The notes beneath the pieces are model-generated. The model saw only the letters and a program-made list of their open reading frames with translations, ran no database searches and was not told where the DNA came from. The translations under genes were made by a program, and so were the position numbers. From assembly GCA_902556205.1 (NCBI GenBank), contig CACDVH010000006.1:19396-83395 (forward strand): DNA of 64,000 nucleotides. Reading direction: 5' to 3'. Below are positions 52,998-63,566 of this stretch, one piece after another. Source of the DNA: an uncultured Gammaproteobacteria bacterium (lineage in GTDB: Bacteria; Pseudomonadota; Gammaproteobacteria; PS1; Pseudothioglobaceae). How positions within the stretch are numbered: position 1 is the stretch's first letter; every line of letters begins with the position of its first letter.

Positions 52998-54083
52998 ATG
53001 TTTCTGGAGCTTTTAAGCTTTCTCTCATCACTTGATACTGGCTTTAATGTTCTTAACTATTTAACTGTCAGAGCGGTCTTCGCAATGATGACAGCGCTCT
53101 TGATTACCTTACTACTGGGTAAGTGGATTATTGGAAAGCTTCAAGATTATCAAATTGGGCAAGTCATTCGTGACGATGGACCTGAAACGCACCTTGAAAA
53201 GAAAGGCACTCCTACGATGGGTGGCGTCCTGATTTTCTTTGCTTTTTTTGTCAGCGTATTAATTTGGGGTGACTGGAGAAATCCATTCCTGTGGATAGTC
53301 ATTGTTACCGCACTTTTGTTCAGTTCGATAGGTTTTATTGATGACTATTTAAAGATCAAAAAACAGAACTCTGACGGGCTCAGTCGAAGACAAAAAATAT
53401 CAGCTCAATCAATAAGTACTCTTTTCATATGCCTTTGGTTGCTGAGTCTTAATTCACAGACCATAGGAGCCGAACTCTTAATTCCTTTCTTTAAGGATTT
53501 AATTATTCCGCTGAACGCATTAGGGTTTTTAGTTATTGGTTGGTTTGCAATTGTTGGAGGGTCAAACTCTGTCAACTTAACCGATGGTTTGGATGGGCTA
53601 GCTATCATGCCAGTTATTATTATTAGCGGTGCACTCGCCGTCTTCGCCTATATTGGTGGAAACTATAATTTTTCTGCCTATCTAAACATGCCATTCATGC
53701 CCGGTACAGGTGAGGCATTTGTTGTCTGCGCAGCTCTCATAGGAGCTGGCTTTGGTTTCTTGTGGTTTAATACCTACCCCGCTGAAATCTTTATGGGAGA
53801 TACTGGATCTTTGTCATTAGGTGCAGTGTTAGCTGTGATTGCTATCATTGTTCATCAAGAGATACTATTGATTCTCATGGGCGGTATATTTGTGGCCGAA
53901 ACCTTGTCAGTCATCATACAAATTGGATACTACAAGAGAACGCAAAAAAGGTTCTTTTTGATGGCGCCTATTCATCACCACTTTGAAAAGAAAGGTCTCA
54001 AAGAACCGAAGATTATTGTGCGCTTTTGGATTATCACACTGATACTTGTTCTAATTAGCTTGGCAAGCATTAAGATTAGATAA
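52998..54083 (+). CDS. mraY: Phospho-N-acetylmuramoyl-pentapeptide transferase
   Basis: MraY makes lipid I of peptidoglycan synthesis in the inner membrane. The 361-residue protein has about ten transmembrane segments, the [21 protein letters not shown] opening motif and the catalytic [16 protein letters not shown]. It also has the [13 protein letters not shown] motif, [19 protein letters not shown] and the loop [17 protein letters not shown]. It is notable that it is not in a dcw cluster: its neighbours are an immunophilin and dcd. Confidence 0.97.
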   Translation: MFLELLSFLSSLDTGFNVLNYLTVRAVFAMMTALLITLLLGKWIIGKLQDYQIGQVIRDDGPETHLEKKGTPTMGGVLIFFAFFVSVLIWGDWRNPFLWIVIVTALLFSSIGFIDDYLKIKKQNSDGLSRRQKISAQSISTLFICLWLLSLNSQTIGAELLIPFFKDLIIPLNALGFLVIGWFAIVGGSNSVNLTDGLDGLAIMPVIIISGALAVFAYIGGNYNFSAYLNMPFMPGTGEAFVVCAALIGAGFGFLWFNTYPAEIFMGDTGSLSLGAVLAVIAIIVHQEILLILMGGIFVAETLSVIIQIGYYKRTQKRFFLMAPIHHHFEKKGLKEPKIIVRFWIITLILVLISLASIKIR

Positions 54084-54117
54084 CTCACCAAAGAATTGAA
54101 CTGTAAAATACTATCTC

Positions 54118-54684
54118 ATGAGTATTAAATCAGACAAATGGATCAAAAGAATGTCTCAAGAAAGTGAGATGATTACTCCATTTGAGCCACAACAAATTCG
54201 TAAGTCAGAGAATCAAAAGATTATCTCTTATGGAACCTCAAGCTATGGCTATGATGTTAGGTGCTCAACCGAATTTAAAATCTTTACCAACATCAATCAT
54301 AACATCGTCGATCCTAAAAATTTTGATGAACAGAGCTTTGTCGAGGTCAATGCTGATGAATGCATAATTCCGCCCAACTCTTTTGCTCTAGCAAGTACAG
54401 TTGAGTACTTTAAAATCCCAAGATCAACGCTTGTCATTTGTCTTGGAAAATCAACCTATGCAAGGTGCGGAATCATTGTCAATGTCACCCCGCTTGAGCC
54501 TGAATGGGAGGGGCATGTGACTCTTGAATTTTCAAATACCACCCCCCTTCCAGCTAAGATTTATGCCAATGAAGGCGTAGCCCAAATGCTCTTTTTTGAG
54601 TCTGACGAGATGTGTGAGACCTCCTACAAAGATAGAAACGGAAAATACCAAGGCCAAACGGGTGTTACCCTTCCTAAGGCATAA
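54118..54684 (+). CDS. dcd: dCTP deaminase
   Basis: Dcd converts dCTP to dUTP, feeding dTMP synthesis. The 188-residue protein has the family motifs [70 protein letters not shown] (with the catalytic Glu) and the closing [19 protein letters not shown]. The C-terminal GQTGV matches the monofunctional enzyme. It lies 34 bases after mraY and 5 bases before prfC. Confidence 0.95.
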   Translation: MSIKSDKWIKRMSQESEMITPFEPQQIRKSENQKIISYGTSSYGYDVRCSTEFKIFTNINHNIVDPKNFDEQSFVEVNADECIIPPNSFALASTVEYFKIPRSTLVICLGKSTYARCGIIVNVTPLEPEWEGHVTLEFSNTTPLPAKIYANEGVAQMLFFESDEMCETSYKDRNGKYQGQTGVTLPKA

Positions 54685-54689
54685 TCACT

Positions 54690-56258
54690 ATGTCTGAAAT
54701 TTCTAAGCGTCGCACCTTTGCGATCATTTCTCATCCCGATGCAGGCAAGACGACCGTTACAGAAAAACTCTTACTTTATGGCGGCGCCATCAAAACAGCG
54801 GGAAGCGTTAAAGCCAGAAAGGCGGATACTCATGCCACGAGTGACTGGATGGAAATGGAAAAGGAGAGAGGCATCTCTGTAACCTCCTCAGTAATGCAGT
54901 TTCCCTATAATAACCATGTCATTAATCTCTTAGATACTCCAGGACATGAAGACTTTTCTGAGGACACTTACCGCACTCTGACTGCTGTTGATTCAGCCTT
55001 AATGGTTATCGATGTTGCTAAAGGTGTTGAGCAAAGAACCATAAAATTAATGGAGGTTTGTAGGCTTAGAGATACTCCCATACTGACCTTCATTAATAAG
55101 CTCGATCGAGAGGGTAAAGAGCCAATAGAGCTCCTTGATGAGGTCGAATCAGTTTTGAATATTGAGTGCTCACCGATTACCTGGCCAATTGGAATGGGGA
55201 AGGGATTTAAAGGCGTTTATCATTTACTTGAAGACAAGGTTTATCTCTTTGAAAGCGGGAAAAATGCGAGTATTGGTGACAACACCATTATCGATGGAAT
55301 CAACAACCCTCAGCTAGACGAAGTTTTGGGTGAGCATTTGGCGCATGAGGCTCGTGATGAGATTGAGCTAATCGCAGGAACAACCAATCCTTTCAGTTTA
55401 GATGAATTTCTGGAAGGAAAACAAACCCCAGTTTTTTTTGGCTCAGCAATAAACAATTTTGGAATTGAAAACCTACTGGATGGTTTTATAGACTATGCTC
55501 CAACTCCTCAGGGACGTGAGAGTGGTTCCAGAATGGTAATGCCGGATGAAAGCAAACTTTCAGGCTTCGTATTTAAAATTCAAGCCAACATGGATCCAAA
55601 GCACCATGACCGCTTAGCCTTTATGCGAATTGTGAGCGGGGAGTATCAAAAAGGAATGAAAGTCCTTCAAGTTTCAACTGGCAAACAAATCAAGATTGCA
55701 AACGCTGTTACCTTTATGTCAAGAGAGAGGAGTGCAACTGATCTAGCTCACGCAGGAGATGTGATTGGGATTCATAATCATGGTGGTATCGGTATAGGTG
55801 ATACCTTCACACAAGGCGAAAAAATTAATTTTCAAGGTATTCCTAACTTTGCTCCAGAATTATTTAGAAGAGCTCAGCTCAAAGATCCTCTCAAAGCGAA
55901 GGCCCTTCAGAAGGGCTTAGATCAGCTCTCAGAGGAAGGTGCGACGCAGGTTTTTCGTCCATTATCAAACAGCTCTCAAATTTTAGGGGCTGTCGGTATA
56001 TTGCAGTTCGATGTTGTTGCTCATAGACTCAAATATGAGTACGGTGTTGATTGTCAATTTGAAACAATCAATGTTGCAACAGCTAGATGGGTCAGCGGCT
56101 CAGACAAAGACATTGAACAACTGAAGATCAAAGCTGGAAACAACATTGCCATTGATAGTGCGGGTATGCTAACTTATTTAGCGCCTAGCATGGTTAACCT
56201 TCAACTTACTCTAGAGCGGCATCCAGATTTAACGTTCAGCGCTACAAGGGAGCACTAA
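54690..56258 (+). CDS. prfC: Peptide chain release factor 3 (RF3)
   Basis: RF3 is a GTPase that removes RF1/RF2 from the ribosome after termination. The 522-residue protein shows the G1 motif [17 protein letters not shown], the switch region [13 protein letters not shown] (G2), [17 protein letters not shown] (G3) and [10 protein letters not shown] (NKxD, G4). The C-terminal RF3 domain contains [33 protein letters not shown]. The arrangement, length and motifs separate it from EF-G. It ends four bases into the convergent proV-like gene. Confidence 0.96.
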   Translation: MSEISKRRTFAIISHPDAGKTTVTEKLLLYGGAIKTAGSVKARKADTHATSDWMEMEKERGISVTSSVMQFPYNNHVINLLDTPGHEDFSEDTYRTLTAVDSALMVIDVAKGVEQRTIKLMEVCRLRDTPILTFINKLDREGKEPIELLDEVESVLNIECSPITWPIGMGKGFKGVYHLLEDKVYLFESGKNASIGDNTIIDGINNPQLDEVLGEHLAHEARDEIELIAGTTNPFSLDEFLEGKQTPVFFGSAINNFGIENLLDGFIDYAPTPQGRESGSRMVMPDESKLSGFVFKIQANMDPKHHDRLAFMRIVSGEYQKGMKVLQVSTGKQIKIANAVTFMSRERSATDLAHAGDVIGIHNHGGIGIGDTFTQGEKINFQGIPNFAPELFRRAQLKDPLKAKALQKGLDQLSEEGATQVFRPLSNSSQILGAVGILQFDVVAHRLKYEYGVDCQFETINVATARWVSGSDKDIEQLKIKAGNNIAIDSAGMLTYLAPSMVNLQLTLERHPDLTFSATREH

Positions 56259-57298
56259 TTATCAACAGCCTCTAGTGGCTGAACAACCTCAGCGATATCC
56301 TTCTTATTTAGGTAGCCGACATCTGATCCCTTCGAATCTTGCACTATACAGCAGTCAGCATTTTGCCTAAGCATCTCGCATAAAACAGAATCAACTGAAT
56401 CCATTTCATTGACTTTAATGTTAGTAGAACCCTTTTCTGGCTTAACATCAGTCATGACTGAATTTGCATGTAGAACATGGGAGCGGTTCACTTTTTTGAC
56501 GAAGTCTCTTACATAGTCATCAGCTGGAGACATTAAGATTTCCTGAGATGTTCCATGCTGAACAAGCTCTCCACCATTAAGGATAGCAATTCGATCTCCA
56601 ATCTTAAGGGCCTCATCAAGATCATGAGTAATGAAGATAATCGTCTTGTGAAGCTCCTCTTGAAGCTCTAACAGCAAATCTTGCATATCACTTCGAATGA
56701 GTGGATCTAGCGCACTAAACGCCTCATCCATCATTAGAATCTCAGTATCGCAAGTCAGAGCCCTTGCAAGACCAACTCGCTGCTGCATACCACCTGATAA
56801 TTGCGAGGGGTAACGATCCTCATAACCGGTTAATCCAACTCGATCAATCCACCTCTTTGCTCTGCTAGTAGCCTCATCTGCCTTTATACCTTGCAAATGA
56901 ACACCAAGACAAACATTCTCCATAATCGTTTTGTGCGGAAGGAGAGCGAAGCTTTGAAACACCATCGCAGTTTTTTGCTGCCTAAACTGCCTCAACTTCT
57001 CCATTGGCATCTGAATGACATCCTCTCCACCGATCATGATTGATCCAGCGGTTGGCTCAATGAGTCTGTTAATATGTCGAATCAGTGTTGACTTTCCAGA
57101 TCCAGAAAGCCCCATAATGACTTCAATATTTTTGTTAGCTAATTCAAGATTGATATTACTTAGGCCAAGAACATGCTTATGCTCCTTAAGAAGATCATCT
57201 TTACCCATTCCATTATCAACATGCTTTAGAACAGACTGTGCTTTAGGACCAAAAATCTTAGTCAGGTTAGAAATTTTAACTTTAATGTCCTGAGTCAT
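56255..57298 (-). CDS. proV: Glycine betaine/proline-type ABC transporter ATP-binding protein
   Basis: The ATPase subunit of a ProU/OpuA-type importer, 347 residues. Walker A is [20 protein letters not shown], the signature is [15 protein letters not shown] and Walker B is [21 protein letters not shown], all characteristic of ProV. Residues about 270-345 form a short CBS-like tail ([25 protein letters not shown] to [12 protein letters not shown]), which in OpuA senses ionic strength or nucleotides. It overlaps the permease gene by 4 bases. The substrate is betaine or a similar methylated amine by family; choline or DMSP cannot be excluded. Confidence 0.9.
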   Translation of the reverse strand: MTQDIKVKISNLTKIFGPKAQSVLKHVDNGMGKDDLLKEHKHVLGLSNINLELANKNIEVIMGLSGSGKSTLIRHINRLIEPTAGSIMIGGEDVIQMPMEKLRQFRQQKTAMVFQSFALLPHKTIMENVCLGVHLQGIKADEATSRAKRWIDRVGLTGYEDRYPSQLSGGMQQRVGLARALTCDTEILMMDEAFSALDPLIRSDMQDLLLELQEELHKTIIFITHDLDEALKIGDRIAILNGGELVQHGTSQEILMSPADDYVRDFVKKVNRSHVLHANSVMTDVKPEKGSTNIKVNEMDSVDSVLCEMLRQNADCCIVQDSKGSDVGYLNKKDIAEVVQPLEAVDN

Positions 57299-59466
57299 AG
57301 TACGTCTCCTGAACGGTGTTTCTGTATTCTGGTACCAAATGCCTGTGAAACTCTATCAAAAATGACAGCGAGAGCAACAATTGCCAAGCCATTCAGCATA
57401 CCCATCGATAGGAATTGGTTTTGAACCGCTTGAAGAACTGGTAATCCGAGTCCTGCAACTCCAATCATAGAAGCAATTACAACCATGGCTAAGGCCATCA
57501 TAATGGTTTGGTTAATACCAGCAAAAATATTAGGAAGTGCCAGTGGCATTTGCACCATAAATAGTCTTTGCCTATAAGTAGCTCCGAATGCATCAGCCGC
57601 CTCCATGGCCTCTTTATCAACTAATCGAATACCTAAGTTTGTTAACCTTACAATTGGTGGCATTGCATATATACATACCGCAATAAGACCTGGAACCTTT
57701 CCAATTCCAAGCATCATAACTACCGGAATCAAATATACGAAAGATGGGATGGTCTGCATGATGTCTAAAACAGGTGTGATCCATGATTGCGCTCGATCAG
57801 ATCGAGACATCCAAATTCCAAGCGGTATACCAAGCGCTAGGCAAAGCAATGTTGCCGCTGAAATCATCGTTACGGTAGAGACCATTGGCTCCCACATATC
57901 TAGGAAACCAATCACAAAGAATGCTGCCATAACACCAATTGAGACTTTAATGCTTCTAGAACCTAGCCATGCAAGAGCACCGGCCACAGCCAAAAAGATA
58001 GGCCAAGGAGTTGACAGAAGTAACTTTTCAATGACAATCAAAAAAGTTAAGAGCGGGTCAAAGAATGACTCGATATTGTTTCCAAACTCTCTTGTGAAGT
58101 CTTTAAACGCAGCATCAACGCAGTTTCTGGAGCTCATCATCACATCACCTGGGATGGAAATGACGTTATTCACAAATATGCTGAAATCGGAGGTATTTAC
58201 AGAGTCAACAACTCTTGAATTTAATGATGCAAAATACTCAACTTGAGAGGCAGGATCAACAGATCTGACTGCACTCATATTACTTTCAATATTACTTGAT
58301 AAGCCTGATATATTAGCTGCCAAAGCCTCAGGGTCGGTAGATCTTATTGCAATGTATTGCCTGTCAAGTCGCTCTACTGTTTTATCAAAATTTGAGACGG
58401 CCCTGACCTTAATATCTCCGTAGTTTCCTGCATCATAGCGTCCAGCAAGTTCAATCACTTTTGCACTGAGCTCATTGGCTTTATTAGTAAGAGGAATAAG
58501 AACATTTTCAATGGTTGATACATCGGTTCTTATCGCAGCTTCTTTGACAGCTCTTACGAGAGCCTCAGGGTTATCAACCAAAGGCATTAATTCTTCAGAG
58601 ACAATCTCGTAACTATTAGCCATTTGTTCAACTCTTGCATGCGTAGAGATACTAACAGTATCAAGGTTGTAAACCATATCACGAGCACCCGGATAATTCT
58701 TGTAGATTGAGGCAGATGCATTCACTTGCTCTCTAATCTCAGAGAGCCTCTCAAGGTGTGACTGAACTGAGGAGTTTGAGTTAAGATAGTCAATATTTGC
58801 TCTCAAAGAATCGATACCATCATTAAGCAAAGCAATCTGAGAACCCATTTCACTCATAAAAGCGTCGCTATACTGCTCTGCCTTATCTGCATAATTACTT
58901 GAAAGTTTCTGAACATTTTCAGTTAATGTCGAAGCTTCAGAACTATTACTTACATATCGAGTATTTTCTTCTATCTCTTGAAACAGAGATTCTATTTGAG
59001 GAAATAGAGCAACTACTCCATCTGGGGACGATGTCAAATCAACCTGATTATTTAATTCTGCAATGGAACTTTCATAACCATCAATCAATGAACTTTCATT
59101 AGAGTTATATAAACCAGAAAGCTCTTGTGTTTTTGACTCAAGCGTTTGAGATAAGACTTGAACCTTTTCAAGAAGCTCTGCTGAGCTATTCACTTCAGTT
59201 AGTGGGTTTGAATCATTAGTTAGCTCTTTTAACGTTTTTGTTTTAACTTCAGCCCTTTCAGCAAGCTTAGAAAAACTATCCGATATCTTTACTAACTCAG
59301 AATAATCAGTTGCAGCTTGTGCTTGAGCATTGAGATCATCCGCCCTCTTGGTCATCGCCTGTATAAAATTCAAATCCTTATTGAGTATCCTTAGATCTGC
59401 AATTTCAGATGCAGGGGGTATACATTCAATAATACTTTGTTGAGGTAGCGGCCTAACTGCTGCCAT
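57295..59466 (-). CDS. proW: ProW-type ABC permease with a ~430-residue N-terminal coiled-coil-like extension
   Basis: The C-terminal 250-290 residues are a normal betaine-type permease: STPWPIFLAVAGALAWLG, then LLCLALGIPLGIWMSRSDR, LDIMQTIPSFVYLIPVVM, the EAA loop EAADAFGATYRQRLFMVQMPLALPNI and GINQTIMMALAMVVIASMIG. The first roughly 430 residues have no membrane segment, no signal peptide and no family match that I recognise. They are rich in Ser, Asn, Leu, Glu and Ala, with long heptad-like helices (for example SAELLEKVQVLSQTLESKTQ) and repeated NSSSVQ- or DPEALAANISGLSS-like stretches. The start ATG has a good AAAGGAG. A cytoplasmic or periplasmic lever, sensor or tether could be intended; function is unknown. 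Confidence 0.85.
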   Translation of the reverse strand: MAAVRPLPQQSIIECIPPASEIADLRILNKDLNFIQAMTKRADDLNAQAQAATDYSELVKISDSFSKLAERAEVKTKTLKELTNDSNPLTEVNSSAELLEKVQVLSQTLESKTQELSGLYNSNESSLIDGYESSIAELNNQVDLTSSPDGVVALFPQIESLFQEIEENTRYVSNSSEASTLTENVQKLSSNYADKAEQYSDAFMSEMGSQIALLNDGIDSLRANIDYLNSNSSVQSHLERLSEIREQVNASASIYKNYPGARDMVYNLDTVSISTHARVEQMANSYEIVSEELMPLVDNPEALVRAVKEAAIRTDVSTIENVLIPLTNKANELSAKVIELAGRYDAGNYGDIKVRAVSNFDKTVERLDRQYIAIRSTDPEALAANISGLSSNIESNMSAVRSVDPASQVEYFASLNSRVVDSVNTSDFSIFVNNVISIPGDVMMSSRNCVDAAFKDFTREFGNNIESFFDPLLTFLIVIEKLLLSTPWPIFLAVAGALAWLGSRSIKVSIGVMAAFFVIGFLDMWEPMVSTVTMISAATLLCLALGIPLGIWMSRSDRAQSWITPVLDIMQTIPSFVYLIPVVMMLGIGKVPGLIAVCIYAMPPIVRLTNLGIRLVDKEAMEAADAFGATYRQRLFMVQMPLALPNIFAGINQTIMMALAMVVIASMIGVAGLGLPVLQAVQNQFLSMGMLNGLAIVALAVIFDRVSQAFGTRIQKHRSGDVL

Positions 59467-59559
59467 AATGAGCTCCTTTAATTTTCTGCATATTCTAACA
59501 GTTTCAATTCAAAAATTATTAGCTATTAGTCTAATAACTTTTGAATTGATTTAATAATA

Positions 59560-59598
59560 AAAAATTGCCCGCATTCGACTTAACTACGGGCAATTTTT
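59560..59598 (-). terminator. Intra-operon terminator-like hairpin between the binding protein and permease genes
   Basis: A 12-bp perfect inverted repeat (AAAAATTGCCCG at 59560-59571 with CGGGCAATTTTT at 59587-59598) lies 31 bases past the binding-protein stop codon, with a T-rich run after it in the minus direction. A second small hairpin (AGTAAGT/ACTTACT, 59601-59618) lies nearer the stop codon. It would stop most transcripts after the binding protein, so that this protein is made in excess over permease and ATPase. Confidence 0.8.
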
Positions 59599-59628
59599 AT
59601 AGTAAGTATTAACTTACTGGTCTTTCAG

Positions 59629-60642
59629 TTATAGAGAAGCTTCTACTGAGGCAGCAACATCGGCGCTTACCCAAGCTTTCCAAACATCTCCATGAGAAGA
59701 TAAGAACTCAACAGAAGCGTCCGCTCCAGTTCCACCTGTATCTTCCATCCAAACTAGCATTTCGTTCATGATACTACCAGGCCATGTGCGAGCTTTAAAG
59801 TACTCCATAGCTCCTTTAGGTCCGTTATAGAACATATTATCACTAAGTAGAGTGTTAACACGTGAGTTAATCCATGCTGATGGCTCAGGGTCTGAACAGT
59901 TATCAGCTCCTAGTGCGATACATCCAACCCAATTGTCATCACCAGCATATGGGACACCAAAATCAACAGCTGTCAAACCATACTTTCCAACTAATGAAGT
60001 TGGGTTCCAGTAGTAACCAAACCAGTTTTCACCTTGCTCAGATGCCTTTGCAATTGAACCGTCAAGTCCTGCAGCAGAACCTGGATCAATCAGGTTCCAA
60101 CCCAAAGCTTCCATATCGAACGCTTTGTAAAGGCTTTGATTTGACAATTGGCAACCCCAACCAGCAGGGCAACCATGGAAGGCACCTCTTGAAGGGTCTT
60201 CTTTGTCTGGGAATAAGTCAGGACGCGCTAGAATTGCTTGTGCAGTAGTCAGCTCTGGGTGAGCATCAAGTGTGTGAGGAAGAACCCACCAACCTTCTCC
60301 AAGTCCACTCATTGGTGCAATATTACCAATGTGTAAACGTCCAGCGCCAACAGCACTGTCAACTAGATCTGCCATTGCATTTGCCCAAATCTCTGGTGCA
60401 ACATCAGGCTGACCAGTTTCATTCATTGAAGTGAATGTAGGCATTGTTGAACCAGCAACTAGCTCAACTTCACAGCCCATCGCCTCTAACATAGCTTTGT
60501 CAACATTTGCCATCAATGAAGCTGAAGCCCAGTTCATATCTGCAATTGTAACTTTTCCACATTTTGCAGCATTCGCTGAAGTGCTGAGCAATAAAGCTGC
60601 AGCTACCGCACCAAATACTTTAGTCGTGAATTTAATATTCAT
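59629..60642 (-). CDS. proX: Periplasmic glycine betaine-type substrate-binding protein
   Basis: The 337-residue protein has a signal peptide (KVFGAVAAALLLSTSANA) and the OpuAC fold. KVTIADMNWASASLMANV is the N-terminal strand-helix, VAPEIWANA forms part of the hinge, and aromatic residues suited to a cation-pi cage occur in LGEGWWVLP and ENWFGYYWNP. There is a likely disulfide between Cys residues of FHGCPAGWGCQ and another in GCIALGADNC. These choline/betaine-binding features fit a quaternary-amine osmolyte, but the exact ligand is not known. It is upstream of permease and ATPase genes and separated from them by a terminator. Confidence 0.9.
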   Translation of the reverse strand: MNIKFTTKVFGAVAAALLLSTSANAAKCGKVTIADMNWASASLMANVDKAMLEAMGCEVELVAGSTMPTFTSMNETGQPDVAPEIWANAMADLVDSAVGAGRLHIGNIAPMSGLGEGWWVLPHTLDAHPELTTAQAILARPDLFPDKEDPSRGAFHGCPAGWGCQLSNQSLYKAFDMEALGWNLIDPGSAAGLDGSIAKASEQGENWFGYYWNPTSLVGKYGLTAVDFGVPYAGDDNWVGCIALGADNCSDPEPSAWINSRVNTLLSDNMFYNGPKGAMEYFKARTWPGSIMNEMLVWMEDTGGTGADASVEFLSSHGDVWKAWVSADVAASVEASL

Positions 60643-60705
60643 ATTTTCTTTCTCCTAAAGGATTATTTTAAAAACAGAGAGTGAACAATTTCATACTCTG
60701 AAATG

Positions 60706-60734
60706 ATTATAGCAATAGAAAAATAAATTATAAA
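60706..60734 (-). promoter_or_regulatory. Candidate extended -10 promoter of the binding-protein gene
   Basis: TGCTATAAT (an extended -10 with TG one base before TATAAT, box at 60706-60711) lies about 64 bases upstream of the start codon, with a weak TTTATA -35 (60729-60734) at 17 bases. It directly follows the gyrA terminator. Confidence 0.6.
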
Positions 60735-60743
60735 GTTTTTTTT

Positions 60744-60776
60744 AAAAAAAAAGGATGGCATTGCCATCCTTTTTTT
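60744..60776 (-). terminator. Rho-independent terminator of gyrA
   Basis: GGATGGCA (60753-60760) and TGCCATCC (60762-60769) form a strong GC-rich hairpin (about 6 bp with a 5-base loop) between an A-run and a T-run. In the minus direction it lies about 95 bases after the gyrA stop codon and ends that unit before the betaine transporter. Confidence 0.9.
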
Positions 60777-60868
60777 CATCTAATTAACAAGGACTTATAA
60801 CTCTAAAAAACAAATAAAATCAAAATAAAGATTAAATTGAACTATGAAATAGCAAGTGAAGCGAGATA

Positions 60869-63460
60869 TTACTCTTCAGATGACTCACTAACTTCTTCGC
60901 TATCACCTTCATCATCCTCAGTTTCAGCTATTTTAGCTACAGATACTAAAGCCTCATCATCAGCAATGTTGATTAAGGTAACTCCTTGAGTATTTCTGCC
61001 AATAATTGAGACGTCAGACGCCCTTGCTCTTACAAGCGTTCCTTTATCTGAAATGAGCATCATTTCATCTTCATCGGTGACCTGGATAGCACCAACAACT
61101 TGTCCATTCCTATCTGATGTCTTAATTGAAATGACGCCCGAGCCACCTCTTGCCTGTGCGCGATACTCATCCAGCTGAGTTCTCTTGCCATAGCCCTTTT
61201 CAGTAGCAGTGAGAATTGGATCATCTGACTCGGCAACAATTAGAGAAACAACGCTATCTTTGTCTGCTAGTCTAATTCCTCTGACACCGATTGCCGTCCT
61301 ACCCACTGATCGAACATCAGACTCTCTAAATCGAATTGACTTACCCGCTGAAGAGAACAAAAGAATGTCATGCTCACCTGCTGTAATCTCAACACCAACA
61401 AGCTTATCGTCATCCCTCAACTCAATAGCAATGATTCCACCCTTTCTGGGTCTTGAGAAGTTTGTGAGTGAGGTTTTTTTGCAAGTTCCAGAGCTTGTTA
61501 CCATAAAGACGAATTGATCGTCTGTAAACTCTTTAACAGGAAGAATTGCGTTGATTGATTCGTCCTTTTCAAGTGGCAATAGATTAATAATTGGCTTTCC
61601 TCTTGAAATTCTTGAGGCCATTGGGAGTTCATAGACTTTGAGCCAATGAACCTTTCCGGTTGATGAGAAACAAAGGACAGTATCATGAGAATTTGCAACA
61701 AACAATTGATCAACAAAATCTTCATCCTTCATCTTAGTTGCAGCCTTACCTTTTCCACCCCTTCTTTGAGCGTGGTAGTCACTTAAAGATTGAGCTTTAA
61801 CGTAACCGCCATGAGAGAGTGTTACCACTCTATCTTCTTGAGCAATTAAATCCTCTAGAGTCAGATCAATTTTGCTCTCTAAAATCTCTGTCATTCGATC
61901 TGAGCCAAAATTATCTCTGATTTCAATAATTTCATTACGAATTACATCCATCAAAAGGTCTGGTGTTTGTAAGATGTCCAATAGACTCTTAATTTGCTCT
62001 AATAACTCATTAAATTCATTAAAGATTTTATCTTTTTCAAGGCCAGTTAATCTGTGCAGCTTTAAGTCAAGAATGGCTTGTGCTTGCTTCTCTGATAATT
62101 GATAATCTCCATTTTTTTGAAGGCCAAGAGTAGGATCTAGACCCTGAGGCTTAAACTGCGCCATATCTCTGTCACCAATCAGCTCCTTAATGACTGAGCC
62201 CTGCCAGGTTCTAGAGACTAGACCGTCTTTAGCTTCGCTAGGATTAGGTGCTGCTTTAATGAGTTCAATAATCTCATCTATATTGAACAAAGCAACCGAT
62301 AAACCCTCTAAAAGGTGAGCACGGTCCTTAGCTTTGTTAAGTTCATAGATAGAGCGTCTAGTCACCACCTCTCTTCTGTGAGCAATAAATGCATTAAGGA
62401 CGGATTTCAGGTTCATTAGTTTTGGCATTCCATGATCAATAGCAACCATGTTGATTCCAAAAACTGTTTGCATCTCGGTCAACTTATAAAGATTATTCAG
62501 CATAACCTCTGGAACTTCACCACGGCGAAGCTCTATGACCATCCGCATTCCATCTTTATCAGATTCGTCTCGAAGTCCGGTAATTCCATCAATCTTCTTA
62601 TCCTTAACGAGCTCAGCAATTTTACTGATCAATCTCGCTTTATTGACTTGGTATGGTAGCTCTGTAACTACAATACTTAATTTGTCTTCACCCTCAACAT
62701 GAGACCTTGAGCGAAGATAAATTTTTCCTTTACCGGTTTCATAGGCCTCTCTGATACCGCTTGCACCATTAATGATTCCTGCAGTTGGAAAATCAGGACC
62801 AGGAAGCACTTCTAATAATTCATCTACAGTAATATCCTCGTTATCAATCACTTTTAAGCAGGCTTCAGCTACTTCGGTTAGATTATGGGTTGGAATATTG
62901 GTTGCCATTCCAACAGCAATTCCTGAAGAGCCATTAATTAATAAGTTAGGTACTCGGGTTGGCAGAACTGAAGGCTCACTTTCAGAGCCGTCATAGTTAT
63001 CAATATAGTCAACTGTCTCTTTATCAAGGTCACGCAGAAGTTCATGCGACAGTTTAGTCATTCGAATTTCAGTGTATCTCATAGCTGCAGCGCGATCACC
63101 ATCAACAGAACCAAAATTACCCTGACCATCCACCAATATATTTCTCATAGCAAATGGCTGAGCCATTCTTACAATCGTATCATAGACAGCAGTATCACCG
63201 TGAGGGTGATACTTACCAATCACATCACCAACGATTCGAGCCGATTTTTTATAAGATTTATTGTAGTCATTGCCGAGAACCTCCATAGCATATAAGACGC
63301 GGCGATGAACTGGCTTTAAGCCATCACGAACATCAGGGAGAGCCCTTCCTACAATAACACTCATCGCATACTCCAAATAGGAGTCACGCATCTCGTCTTC
63401 AATACTAATAATTGGGAATTTTTGCTCTAGAATTTCTTCAGAATCGATATCGTCAGACAT
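60869..63460 (-). CDS. gyrA: DNA gyrase subunit A
   Basis: GyrA is the DNA-cleaving subunit of gyrase. The 863-residue protein has the N-terminal breakage-reunion domain with the catalytic Tyr in [11 protein letters not shown], the quinolone-determining region [22 protein letters not shown] and the GyrA box AQRRGGKGK. The C-terminal beta-pinwheel and an acidic tail follow. The residue aligned to E. coli Ser83 is Thr; Thr is the wild type at this position in Pseudomonas, so this need not mean drug resistance. Asp at the Asp87 position is kept. It is transcribed after the DAHP synthase gene, 106 bases away. Confidence 0.98.
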   Translation of the reverse strand: MSDDIDSEEILEQKFPIISIEDEMRDSYLEYAMSVIVGRALPDVRDGLKPVHRRVLYAMEVLGNDYNKSYKKSARIVGDVIGKYHPHGDTAVYDTIVRMAQPFAMRNILVDGQGNFGSVDGDRAAAMRYTEIRMTKLSHELLRDLDKETVDYIDNYDGSESEPSVLPTRVPNLLINGSSGIAVGMATNIPTHNLTEVAEACLKVIDNEDITVDELLEVLPGPDFPTAGIINGASGIREAYETGKGKIYLRSRSHVEGEDKLSIVVTELPYQVNKARLISKIAELVKDKKIDGITGLRDESDKDGMRMVIELRRGEVPEVMLNNLYKLTEMQTVFGINMVAIDHGMPKLMNLKSVLNAFIAHRREVVTRRSIYELNKAKDRAHLLEGLSVALFNIDEIIELIKAAPNPSEAKDGLVSRTWQGSVIKELIGDRDMAQFKPQGLDPTLGLQKNGDYQLSEKQAQAILDLKLHRLTGLEKDKIFNEFNELLEQIKSLLDILQTPDLLMDVIRNEIIEIRDNFGSDRMTEILESKIDLTLEDLIAQEDRVVTLSHGGYVKAQSLSDYHAQRRGGKGKAATKMKDEDFVDQLFVANSHDTVLCFSSTGKVHWLKVYELPMASRISRGKPIINLLPLEKDESINAILPVKEFTDDQFVFMVTSSGTCKKTSLTNFSRPRKGGIIAIELRDDDKLVGVEITAGEHDILLFSSAGKSIRFRESDVRSVGRTAIGVRGIRLADKDSVVSLIVAESDDPILTATEKGYGKRTQLDEYRAQARGGSGVISIKTSDRNGQVVGAIQVTDEDEMMLISDKGTLVRARASDVSIIGRNTQGVTLINIADDEALVSVAKIAETEDDEGDSEEVSESSEE

Positions 63461-63566
63461 AGAATAAACCTAATTAAATAAGTAGATTTTATTGTACCCT
63501 AGATAAGCAAAAAACACACCAAAAAATGGCTATTTTTATTTGAAAAAAACAGATTATAAAGAGGCT

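Noticed and set aside
57605..58246. A 213-codon plus-strand open frame opposite the permease gene
   Set aside because: It has no family resemblance and overlaps a clear permease coding region; it is explained by codon composition.
63180..63250. Thr at the GyrA position equivalent to E. coli Ser83 as a fluoroquinolone-resistance mutation
   Set aside because: Thr is the natural residue in several bacteria, and the second key residue (Asp) is unchanged, so there is no basis to call resistance.
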